From Inquilinus sp. KBS0705 (GTDB lineage Bacteria > Bacteroidota > Bacteroidia > Sphingobacteriales > Sphingobacteriaceae): a DNA stretch of 64,000 nucleotides. The stretch lies in NCBI GenBank assembly GCA_005938025.2, contig VCCI02000001.1, positions 1,364,001 to 1,428,000 on the forward strand. Direction: 5' to 3'. Position 1 is the first letter of the stretch. Each line of letters opens with the position of its first letter. Positions 42,765-50,817 of the stretch are shown here, piece by piece. The notes beneath the pieces are model-generated. The model was not told where the DNA came from. It saw nothing but the letters and a program-made list of their open reading frames with translations, and made no database searches. The position numbers were made by a program, and so were the translations under genes.

Positions 42765-43634
42765 TTAGTTAATATTTAAATATCCCCGAGAAAACTCATT
42801 TGCTATTTTTAGATAGCTTTTACTTTTTGAATTTAACACCATTATATTTATGAGCGGGTAAAATAAAACCATCAATTTTGCCTTTATCTTTTTAAAGTTA
42901 GCTTTTTTGATACTGTATAGGCCATCAATAATAATTTCAGACTTACCTAGCATATAGGCGTAATTATAGATGTAATTTTGGTTTAACTTTTCATTTATTT
43001 TATGATAAACAATTAATTGTGGTGTATAAAGAATTTTGTAATTTTTTAATGTGGCCCTTTTCATATAATCTACCTCTTCACCACCTAATAACTTTTTACC
43101 ATTACGCCCAAGGTGTATATCATACTTTCCAATATTAACCGCAACCAGTCTTCTCATCGCATAATTTGCCCCCATCACCACGCCTACTTCTTTCTCTTCA
43201 TCGCCTAAATCAAAAACGCTCGCCAAATAATAATACTTTGAAGGTAACCAATTAGGTATAATTGCTTGATATGGCAACACCTTACCTCCAATTATGTCAT
43301 TACCTGGTGTTAGAAATTTGCTATCTAATATTTTAAAGTAATTAATATCAAGCTCCAGATCATCATCTAAAAAAACTAACACATCTCCAATTGATTCTTT
43401 AATGCCTCGATTACGTGCGTGAGATAGCCCCTGATTGTATTCAGCTATATAACGTACACTTAAATTTTTTAAAAATGATTCAATAACTGTTTTAGTACTA
43501 TCTGTAGAATTATTATCAATAATAAGTAGTTCGAAATCATCTCTATTAACAAGAGCTTCCAAAACCGATTTTATTGTATCTTCTAAGTAACTCGCCCTAT
43601 TATAGGTTGAAATTATAATACTGTAGTTAATCAT
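42765..43634 (-). CDS. Family 2 glycosyltransferase
   Basis: A 289-residue GT-A enzyme. It starts NYSIIISTYNRASYLEDTIKSVL, with LLIIDNNSTDSTK, YNQGLSHARNRGIKES and the metal motif LVFLDDDLELD (about residue 90). GGEEVDYMKRATLKNYKILYTP matches the catalytic E/D-D region. Two weak hydrophobic stretches near the C-terminus (about 255-272) could bring it to the membrane. It overlaps the upstream GT2 gene by 4 bases (ATGA) and ends 3 bases before the longest frame of the GH99-like gene. Donor and linkage are unknown. Confidence 0.91.
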   Translation of the reverse strand: MINYSIIISTYNRASYLEDTIKSVLEALVNRDDFELLIIDNNSTDSTKTVIESFLKNLSVRYIAEYNQGLSHARNRGIKESIGDVLVFLDDDLELDINYFKILDSKFLTPGNDIIGGKVLPYQAIIPNWLPSKYYYLASVFDLGDEEKEVGVVMGANYAMRRLVAVNIGKYDIHLGRNGKKLLGGEEVDYMKRATLKNYKILYTPQLIVYHKINEKLNQNYIYNYAYMLGKSEIIIDGLYSIKKANFKKIKAKLMVLFYPLINIMVLNSKSKSYLKIANEFSRGYLNIN

Positions 43635-44590
43635 TTTTTAAATAAAGTAAAACCCTTTGTGTATGTCTTTAAAGTAAATAATATTAAATAAATTGCTCCA
43701 AATAAAGTGTAATATCGGCCGGCATTAATTCCATTAGAGGCTGACTTCATCACTTGAATTTTTTTGCCCAAACCAATATTAGTATATTTAATACTTTCAA
43801 TCATCCATCGTAGTTTATCTAACTTGGTTGTAATATCTATTAAATCATTGTCTTTAAAATATCTATCGATCCAAGACAAATATTGGAGGTTCGCTTTAAT
43901 CTTGCGCTCTACAAAACTCTTGTCACCATTATTTGAGGAGATATTAGAACTACTGAAACGCCAATAAACCTTACATCCGAATATAGTATATACTGGTTTA
44001 TTACCCATAAACTTTATCCATGTAGCATCGTCGCTTCCCCACGCAAGGTCAAACTCTTCAAACCCCCCCTTTTCAATATATAATGTCCTTTTAAAGATAT
44101 ACTCTACAACAAAACTTGATAACTGTCGGGTTACTTTACCCCAAAAAAATATTTCAGCATTCAATTGTTTTGAAAATGGTAGATATGATATTGTTTTACC
44201 ATTTTTATCAATTATCTCAACATCAAAATGAAACAGTGCTTCTTCGGGGTGAGACTCAACTTCAATGTAAAAAGACTCAACACAAGTTGCATCCATTATA
44301 TCGTCATCTGAGAATAGCCATATCCAATCTTCGTTACATAAATCAATACATCTCTCCCAATGAGCTACCAAATTCTTAGCACCTAAATTCTCTTTAAACC
44401 TTACATAATTAATATCAATTTTATTTTCAAACTTCGACACGATTGAATATAAATCAAAGGGACTGGCATCGTCACCTATGAATACTGTAAAACGGTTATC
44501 GGTTTGTGATAAAATAGAATTTAATGTAGCCTCAAGATAAGTATCTTTATATGCTGGAATTACAATTGCTAGTTTTTTAGTTGACATCAT
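43631..44590 (-). CDS. Family 2 glycosyltransferase
   Basis: A 319-residue GT-A enzyme: KKLAIVIPAYKDTYLEATLNSIL, FTVFIGDDASPFDL, ENLGAKNLVAHWERCIDLCNEDWIWLFSDDDIMDATCVESFY (metal motif SDDD, about residue 95) and LAWGSDDATWIKFM as the catalytic acid region. The C-terminal end carries one hydrophobic segment (YYTLFGAIYLILFTL), a probable membrane tether. It lies 16 bases after the cytoplasmic GH99-like gene and overlaps the next GT2 gene by 4 bases. It differs enough from that neighbour to rule out a recent tandem copy. Confidence 0.91.
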   Translation of the reverse strand: MMSTKKLAIVIPAYKDTYLEATLNSILSQTDNRFTVFIGDDASPFDLYSIVSKFENKIDINYVRFKENLGAKNLVAHWERCIDLCNEDWIWLFSDDDIMDATCVESFYIEVESHPEEALFHFDVEIIDKNGKTISYLPFSKQLNAEIFFWGKVTRQLSSFVVEYIFKRTLYIEKGGFEEFDLAWGSDDATWIKFMGNKPVYTIFGCKVYWRFSSSNISSNNGDKSFVERKIKANLQYLSWIDRYFKDNDLIDITTKLDKLRWMIESIKYTNIGLGKKIQVMKSASNGINAGRYYTLFGAIYLILFTLKTYTKGFTLFKK

Positions 44591-44606
44591 TATGATAGCT
44601 ATTAAG

Positions 44607-45701
44607 CTAAAATCGCCTCATGACCTCTGCTGTTGCCTTTAAATAGGCGTCACCCCATTTTTCGCATGGTTCTAAATGATTACCTTCAGCCCATTCGTTC
44701 CACGCATTTATAAAAACAAAGTTTTCATCACTTTTACCCGGGCTAAATTCATCGCATCGCTTTTGTAATATCTGCTTATACAAATCCGGTGTAGAATTTA
44801 AATATATACTTGCCTTACCCCTATTCCTTCTAACATAATTGTCCCACATTGGCGTAACACAGGGATACAATAATTTATCAAAATATTTTTTAGGCGCCTT
44901 TAACATATCCTTATAATTATAAAGATTATTTTTCTGTTTGACTGTAAGTGGTATTTTAAGTTTAACTAAAACTTTGTCTAAAAGTGTTCTTTTTATTGGA
45001 GGAACGTTAAAAAATGGTGCGAATTCAGCAAGTGCGTTTACATTAATATTATTTGCATATGATGTGCTTGTGTTCCATTTTACAAAGGCAATAATGTAAA
45101 GTCCATCAAAGCCATATTCTTTAGCAGTTTTATTCCAAATGTCAATTGTTTTATTAAAGTCAGGAATAGATTGGGGTGAATAAATTATAAAAACCGGCTT
45201 AGATTCGACCGAGATATATCTGGCGTCACAAAAAATATTTTCGCATAGATATCGCATATGTTTAATATCGTCTTCAAGCGAGTAATCTTGTTTTATTAAT
45301 ATCTCTTGTTCTTCTCCGTCCCATCTCCTTGTCCAATTTTCATTAGCCCAACAAATACAAAATGGAAAGTCTGGCTCTTTTAACTTTATTACATCTTGAA
45401 GTGGTCTTTCTAAAAGAAGTTTTCCATTAAACCAATAATGATAATAGCAAAAACCATAAATTTGATTTTCTTTAGCTAACTGAGCTTGCTGTTGCCTAAT
45501 TTCAGGCAATCTTAAATCATAAAAACCTAAATCGGCAGGCAAATGTGGTTGGTACTGATTTTTATGTATTTTTTTTCCTTTAACAACCTTTCTCCATTCA
45601 GTAAAACCTCGGCCCCACCATTTATCATTTTCTGCAATCGGATGGTATTGTGGTAAATATATTGATATCGCTCTGAGCTTTTTTTGCACTTCCATGTTCA
45701 A
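44607..45701 (-). CDS. GH99/WbsX-like protein, cytoplasmic
   Basis: A 364-residue protein of the WbsX (GH99-like) family found in many LPS and EPS loci. It begins LRAISIYLPQYHPIAENDKWWGRGFTEWRKV, then PADLGFYDLRLPEIRQQQA, YGFCYYHYWFNGKLLLERP, FCICWANENWTRRWDG and ends NFVFINAWNEWAEGNHLEP. All are standard WbsX blocks, including the Glu of the ENW and NEWAEG motifs. No signal peptide is present, so it should act in the cytoplasm on nucleotide- or lipid-linked sugars. Its true reaction in glycan assembly is not settled in general. A diverged, exported relative is encoded three genes downstream. Confidence 0.91.
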   Translation of the reverse strand: MNMEVQKKLRAISIYLPQYHPIAENDKWWGRGFTEWRKVVKGKKIHKNQYQPHLPADLGFYDLRLPEIRQQQAQLAKENQIYGFCYYHYWFNGKLLLERPLQDVIKLKEPDFPFCICWANENWTRRWDGEEQEILIKQDYSLEDDIKHMRYLCENIFCDARYISVESKPVFIIYSPQSIPDFNKTIDIWNKTAKEYGFDGLYIIAFVKWNTSTSYANNINVNALAEFAPFFNVPPIKRTLLDKVLVKLKIPLTVKQKNNLYNYKDMLKAPKKYFDKLLYPCVTPMWDNYVRRNRGKASIYLNSTPDLYKQILQKRCDEFSPGKSDENFVFINAWNEWAEGNHLEPCEKWGDAYLKATAEVMRRF

Positions 45702-45709
45702 GAGTGGTA

Positions 45710-46861
45710 TTAGTGTGTTATGATTTCTTTGTAATAATTATAAACTGAAGTCGAATTTGCTTCCTGAGAATATAGCTTGGCTGCAGTAATTTGAGCCATA
45801 TGTATCATCGGAAAATAAAATTCTATGCCATTGTTCACAACATTTTTAATTGCATGTAATAAACCTTTTGTTCCGGTATAGAGTATCCCTAATTTATCTC
45901 TCTCTAAAATCTCATTGGTTCCTGCTGAATTATTCCCAATAACTAAACATCCATTATACATAGCTTCAACCGTTATACGGCCGAATCCTTCGTGTAACGA
46001 AGGAACAATTAAAGTATAAGCATGACGCATTAATTCGTATACATCATCCCTAGGTCCTAAAAATTTTATTTGATTTTCTATACCATTCTTTTTAGCTAAA
46101 TCAATCAGCGTTTGTTGATAGTCAGGTGTTACTTGTCCAGCAAAATATAAATAAAATTCATTGTTATCTTTTGTAAATTCTATAAATGCTTCCACCAAAA
46201 CCCTTGCACCTTTATTTTCTGTTAATCGCCCAACATATAAAAAATATTTTTTTTTATGCTCAGAAAAATAAACTTCATTTGACCTCATTATACCATTATA
46301 AATTATCCTTGAGTTTTTGGATAAATCAAAATGATTGTAAATCCCCAATGTAATAGCTATTACATGATTGTTTGCTGCTAGAAGTTTTTTTTTAAAGGAT
46401 TTTTTACTGTAGAGAGTTTTAAAATTAAAATCTAAATCTTGATACTCTCTTAAGTGCCACACATGCTTGATATTGAGTATTCGGGCGCACTGATAACCTA
46501 TTAACAATGGCCCAACATTTGAATGTATTATATCAACTTTGTTAAGTTTTACATAACGCATTATTTTTAATAATGCGATAAGATTGCACATTCGTATCTT
46601 AATGTACCTGGGAATAAACAAAACATAGTCTTTTAAACCACCAACATAAGGCCAAACCGACAGGAAATAAGTTAATACAATATAAGGAATTTTCCTCTTG
46701 TTAATTTCGTCGTAAATACTTTTATCTTCATTTTCCGGTAAAATCAAATATGGCGACACTCCTTTCATCATCAATCCATCTAACATGTTTAATAATGATC
46801 TATTAGAACCTTCTTGAAGCGTCGAAGAATGCATCACATAGGCTACATTTATAGATTTCAT
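45710..46861 (-). CDS. Glycosyltransferase family 4
   Basis: A 383-residue GT-B enzyme. The N-terminal part has INVAYVMHSSTLQEGSNRSLLNMLDGL (the acceptor loop with GSNRSL) and VDIIHSNVGPLLIGYQCARIL. The donor domain has YFLYVGRLTENKGARVLVEAFI, IKFLGPRDDVYELMRHAYTLIVPSLHEGFGRITVEAMYNGCLVIGNNSAGTNEI with the E-x7-E pair (EGFGRITVE). A short hydrophobic stretch near residues 65-80 may help membrane contact. It overlaps the upstream polymerase gene by 4 bases (ATGA). Donor unknown. Confidence 0.92.
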   Translation of the reverse strand: MKSINVAYVMHSSTLQEGSNRSLLNMLDGLMMKGVSPYLILPENEDKSIYDEINKRKIPYIVLTYFLSVWPYVGGLKDYVLFIPRYIKIRMCNLIALLKIMRYVKLNKVDIIHSNVGPLLIGYQCARILNIKHVWHLREYQDLDFNFKTLYSKKSFKKKLLAANNHVIAITLGIYNHFDLSKNSRIIYNGIMRSNEVYFSEHKKKYFLYVGRLTENKGARVLVEAFIEFTKDNNEFYLYFAGQVTPDYQQTLIDLAKKNGIENQIKFLGPRDDVYELMRHAYTLIVPSLHEGFGRITVEAMYNGCLVIGNNSAGTNEILERDKLGILYTGTKGLLHAIKNVVNNGIEFYFPMIHMAQITAAKLYSQEANSTSVYNYYKEIITH

Positions 46862-48105
46862 TCGTCATACAATTTAGGTGGAAGAACCGTAATAAATATA
46901 ATTAATTCGCATGACCAAAGCGGATAGGCCCGTTGAATAAATGCCAATATATATATAACAAGCAGCGCTAAGCCTAATTTAGACCTATTGTATAAAACAA
47001 GAGAAAGGTAAAACAAAAAGACAATAGCCGTTCCCGCTATACCATTTTGAACTAAGTAAACTTTATAGCCAGCGTTACCACCCTGTCCAAACTTCAATTC
47101 GTTATATCTTTTTGCTCCAATACCAAACCAAATATCATCCTTATTTATTAAGGACGAATAATAATTATCAAACGATTTTTGCACCCGGTTATTCCCTTCA
47201 ATATCTCCTTTAGATTCATTGTATTCCAATCTCGAAATGATCTTTTTATTAATAACATTTGCCCCTCCCTGATAAGTAGTAAAAAAGTAATACCCGCTAA
47301 TTAGTAATATAAGCCAGATAACCAAGTATATTAGCACTTGGCGAGAATAGATAAGAACGTATAAGGTAAATGAGAAAATGGTTAGGATATAAGCAGCTAA
47401 TGAAAGGGTAAAAAAAATAGCTATTAAAATAATTAATACAGGCAACCGACGTATTTGAAAATTATTAGCATAAAGCAGAAATGCCCCTACCATACCTAAA
47501 TGCCCGGGTTCTAAAAATATTGCGCAAAACCTGTTAGGATATAATAGGATATTTCTTAAACAGAAAAAATAGTTGTCATATACATAAGCATCCCATGCAG
47601 GATTTGACACTCTACCTAAACTTGGTAAGTCTATACCTGATAAAAGTAAAATCCAAATAAGTATTGAAAAAAATAAAATGACGGCTACAGTTGTAGTAAT
47701 AAACTTCAACAAATCCACTTTAATGGAATCATGTAGTTGAATAAGTAGTATTATAGGTAAAATTGGAAGGAACCCTCCGACAAAGAAGTTTAAATTGAGC
47801 TCGGTATTAAGATCAATCGTTAAAAAGTATGCAATTATTAAAAGAATAGATGGAACTATAGTCTTTGCATTAAATTTTAACGATGATGCTCTTACTTGCC
47901 ATATAAATGGCCAGCTCATTATTAAACAAATTATTGATGTAACCAATTGGGTCAAATCCCACGTAAACCATGAATATAACGATTGCAGAAATAAAAGCAG
48001 GTATCCAAATTTAAAAGTATACTCAAAAAAACGATTAGCTTTATAAGATGGGTTTTGAAATACTTCGTAAGAATTGTATGTATCAGTATATCTTTTAGAA
48101 GCCAT
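46858..48105 (-). CDS. Wzy-type polysaccharide polymerase (set 2)
   Basis: A 415-residue polytopic membrane protein with about 10-11 hydrophobic segments and an outer loop around residues 290-350. The stretch AIFLEPGHLGMVGAFLLYANN matches the EPG block of the first polymerase at 35741. Sequence otherwise differs strongly, as is usual for polymerases with different repeat units. It lies 27 bases after the second flippase gene, completing a second flippase/polymerase pair. An O-antigen ligase is the main alternative reading of such a protein. Confidence 0.82.
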   Translation of the reverse strand: MASKRYTDTYNSYEVFQNPSYKANRFFEYTFKFGYLLLFLQSLYSWFTWDLTQLVTSIICLIMSWPFIWQVRASSLKFNAKTIVPSILLIIAYFLTIDLNTELNLNFFVGGFLPILPIILLIQLHDSIKVDLLKFITTTVAVILFFSILIWILLLSGIDLPSLGRVSNPAWDAYVYDNYFFCLRNILLYPNRFCAIFLEPGHLGMVGAFLLYANNFQIRRLPVLIILIAIFFTLSLAAYILTIFSFTLYVLIYSRQVLIYLVIWLILLISGYYFFTTYQGGANVINKKIISRLEYNESKGDIEGNNRVQKSFDNYYSSLINKDDIWFGIGAKRYNELKFGQGGNAGYKVYLVQNGIAGTAIVFLFYLSLVLYNRSKLGLALLVIYILAFIQRAYPLWSCELIIFITVLPPKLYDE

Positions 48106-48132
48106 ATTATAGGAGACCTAAATTTTACCTTT

Positions 48133-49662
48133 TTAATTAAATGACTTTGTGAAACGTGATTTCGCCAAATTGAATAAGGATTGCCGCTCGTCTTTCTTTA
48201 AGCCCACAACTGTAATAACAATGATTCCCCATAATACAGCTGATATCTCAACCGTAAAAAATTGGAAAAATCCATCACCAATTAGCAGCTTTATAAATGT
48301 CGGTATAGCTAAACCCAAAACAGAGACAAATATAACAGTGAATAAAACTTCTTTTACATAACTATAGATTGATAAATTAATCAATTTACGTAACACTAAT
48401 AGTCTGATAAAGAGCGCTATCGAATATACCAATATTAACGTATAAAAGGTTGTTTCTGCGGGTAAACCTTTTTTAAATAATATATAAGAGATTGGCAAGG
48501 TTAGTAAAGTAAACGAACCTACCCAAACCTGATAATTCTTAATATCTCCCGTTGCCCTTGCTGTTTGTGTTAATGGGTTTTCTAACGAATTTATTAATGA
48601 AAATACTATTGCCAAACGTGTAAAAACCACCATATATTCAGTACTATTCTTTAGCCAAATTTTTAAAAAAACATCCAGCTCTAATAAAATAGGTAAGGCT
48701 ATTATGTATAAAAGATAAAATGATATTCTAGAACTTTTAAAAACAAGTGTAATCATATCTTCTCGTTTTCCCGAAGCATAAGATTTCACTATTTGTGGAT
48801 TCACTGCTGTATAGAAATTTGTTGAGAATGAATTAATAGATGTACTAACCCTAAAAGCTATTGCGCGGGCGGCGTTTACAACTGGTCCAAAAAATATATT
48901 TAATATAATATTCATTCCCTGGTTATTAGCAACATATGTAATTGCTCCAAATAAATTCCACGCCGAGTAATTAATTAAAGTTTTAAACAGTTCCTTATCC
49001 CAATGATATTGAAAACGACTTTCTTCATAATTGCGACGGCATACTAAACGATATAAATAAGTAATTATACCAGTAATAGTAAAAACCAAAAAGCCATATA
49101 ACTTCAATTTATCAACAGAAAATAAAACTAAAAGGTAAACGATTATTAATTTCAGTAGTACTTCAGCTATACTTATATAAGCATAAAATGACATATTCTC
49201 TCTAGCAATAATAATTGCTTCATAAGGGATAGTCATCATAGCGAAAATAAAAGACAGAATTGAAAATTGATATATCCAGTTTGCAGCTACAATTCTATTT
49301 AATGGTATAACCATCTTATTGTTTAAAAACCAAAGGCCCACAGACTCTGCCATAATCAAAACAATAAAAGCAATTAACGCATATATAATTACCGTCAAGC
49401 TAAAAGTTCGTTTAAGTTTAACTAAATCATTACGTCCTAACTCAAATGAAAAAAATCTTTGTGTAGCAGATGCCATAGTGATACTTAAAAACGAAAACAT
49501 CTCTACAACTCCACCAACAACATTAAATATACCATAATCTACAACTCCTAACGTTCGCAATACTACCCTAACTGTATATAAAGACACTACCATACTAAGC
49601 AGCATCCTAAAATACAGCATAAAGGTATTTTTGGCTATACGTTTATTGTTAGATGTTTCCAA
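48133..49662 (-). CDS. Wzx-type polysaccharide flippase (set 2)
   Basis: A 509-residue membrane protein with 12-14 helices of the MATE-like/polysaccharide transporter group. It opens KRIAKNTFMLYFRMLLSMVVSLYTVRVVLRTLGVVDYGIFNVVGG, a start seen in many Bacteroidota Wzx proteins, followed by ATQRFFSFELGRND in the first loop and YEAIIIARENMSFYAYI. It is longer than the set-1 flippase and not closely related to it. Position between the epimerase and the second polymerase suggests it exports the repeat unit built by the leftward operon. Confidence 0.92.
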   Translation of the reverse strand: METSNNKRIAKNTFMLYFRMLLSMVVSLYTVRVVLRTLGVVDYGIFNVVGGVVEMFSFLSITMASATQRFFSFELGRNDLVKLKRTFSLTVIIYALIAFIVLIMAESVGLWFLNNKMVIPLNRIVAANWIYQFSILSFIFAMMTIPYEAIIIARENMSFYAYISIAEVLLKLIIVYLLVLFSVDKLKLYGFLVFTITGIITYLYRLVCRRNYEESRFQYHWDKELFKTLINYSAWNLFGAITYVANNQGMNIILNIFFGPVVNAARAIAFRVSTSINSFSTNFYTAVNPQIVKSYASGKREDMITLVFKSSRISFYLLYIIALPILLELDVFLKIWLKNSTEYMVVFTRLAIVFSLINSLENPLTQTARATGDIKNYQVWVGSFTLLTLPISYILFKKGLPAETTFYTLILVYSIALFIRLLVLRKLINLSIYSYVKEVLFTVIFVSVLGLAIPTFIKLLIGDGFFQFFTVEISAVLWGIIVITVVGLKKDERQSLFNLAKSRFTKSFN

Positions 49663-49716
49663 TTAGTTAAATGTAGTTATCGGGGACTAATTCATTAAGC
49701 ATTAAGGCACATTGCT

Positions 49717-50769
49717 TTATGCGCTATAATATCCTTTATACCATTCCACAAATTCATTTAAGCCATTTTCGATAGTAGTATTTGGCTTATAATTAAAATT
49801 GTTTATCAAGTCGTCAACATTTGCCCAGGTAGATGTTACATCACCCGGTTCAATATCCTGGTATTGTAAAACAGCCTGTTTTCCTATGCTGGTTTCTATC
49901 TGTTTTATAAAATCCATTAACTCTACCGGCGTGTTGTTGCCGATATTATATATTCTGTAGGGCGCGGTAGACCGCGAGGGATCGGGATTTTTAGCATCCC
50001 AATTCTCATCCGGTTCTGCCGGTTTATTCATTACATTAATAATACCGGTAACAATATCATCCACATAGGTAAAATCTCTTTTCATTTTACCATGGTTAAA
50101 AACTTTTATCGGCTTACCGTTTAATATGGCATCGGCAAATAAGAAATAGGCCATATCCGGCCGGCCCCACGGGCCGTAAACCGTAAAAAAACGTAAACCG
50201 CTAGTTGGTATCTTATATAAATGACTGTAGGTATGGGCCATTAACTCGTTAGCCTTTTTACTTGCAGCGTATAAAGATACCGGATGATCTACATTGTCAT
50301 GTACTGAAAAAGGCATGTTAGCATTTAAGCCATAAACGCTTGACGAACTTGCATAAACCAAGTGCTTTATTTTGTTATTACGGCTTACCTCTAAAATGTT
50401 TAAAAAGCTTACCAGGTTAGATTGCGCATATGCATCGGGGTTGAGGATGGAATATCGTACACCAGCCTGTGCGGCCAAATGCACTATAATATCAAAGCCT
50501 TCTTTATGGCAAAGAGACACTAACTCCCCTTTACTTTCCAAGTTCATCCGTATAAAACGATAGTTGTTATACGTAGAACTTATTACTTCGCAATGCCAGT
50601 TTACACTTTCTTTATCAATCCCACATTCTGCAAGGCGGGCAAACTTTAATTGCGGGTCGTAGTAGTCGTTAATATTATCTACGCCAACCACCTCGGTATC
50701 ATTATCTATTAATTTTTTAACTAAATGAAAGCCAATAAAACCAGCCGCACCTGTAACAAGTATCTTCAT
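49717..50769 (-). CDS. NAD-dependent epimerase, UDP-glucuronate 4-epimerase-like
   Basis: A 350-residue extended short-chain dehydrogenase. The NAD loop is KILVTGAAGFIGFHLVKKLI (GxxGxxG), the active site shows SSSSVYGLN with the Ser and the YAASKKANEL Tyr-x3-Lys pair, and the DNINDYYDPQLKFARL and GPWGRPDMAYFLFADAI blocks are those of UDP-GlcA 4-epimerases, which make UDP-GalA. It would supply galacturonic acid to the polymer. It is 49 bases after the kinase gene in the same operon. No UDP-glucose dehydrogenase is in the window, so its substrate must come from elsewhere. Confidence 0.91.
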   Translation of the reverse strand: MKILVTGAAGFIGFHLVKKLIDNDTEVVGVDNINDYYDPQLKFARLAECGIDKESVNWHCEVISSTYNNYRFIRMNLESKGELVSLCHKEGFDIIVHLAAQAGVRYSILNPDAYAQSNLVSFLNILEVSRNNKIKHLVYASSSSVYGLNANMPFSVHDNVDHPVSLYAASKKANELMAHTYSHLYKIPTSGLRFFTVYGPWGRPDMAYFLFADAILNGKPIKVFNHGKMKRDFTYVDDIVTGIINVMNKPAEPDENWDAKNPDPSRSTAPYRIYNIGNNTPVELMDFIKQIETSIGKQAVLQYQDIEPGDVTSTWANVDDLINNFNYKPNTTIENGLNEFVEWYKGYYSA

Positions 50770-50817
50770 TATTGTACTGTTATAAAATAGTAAATGAGTA
50801 CTTAGTACATCTTTAAA

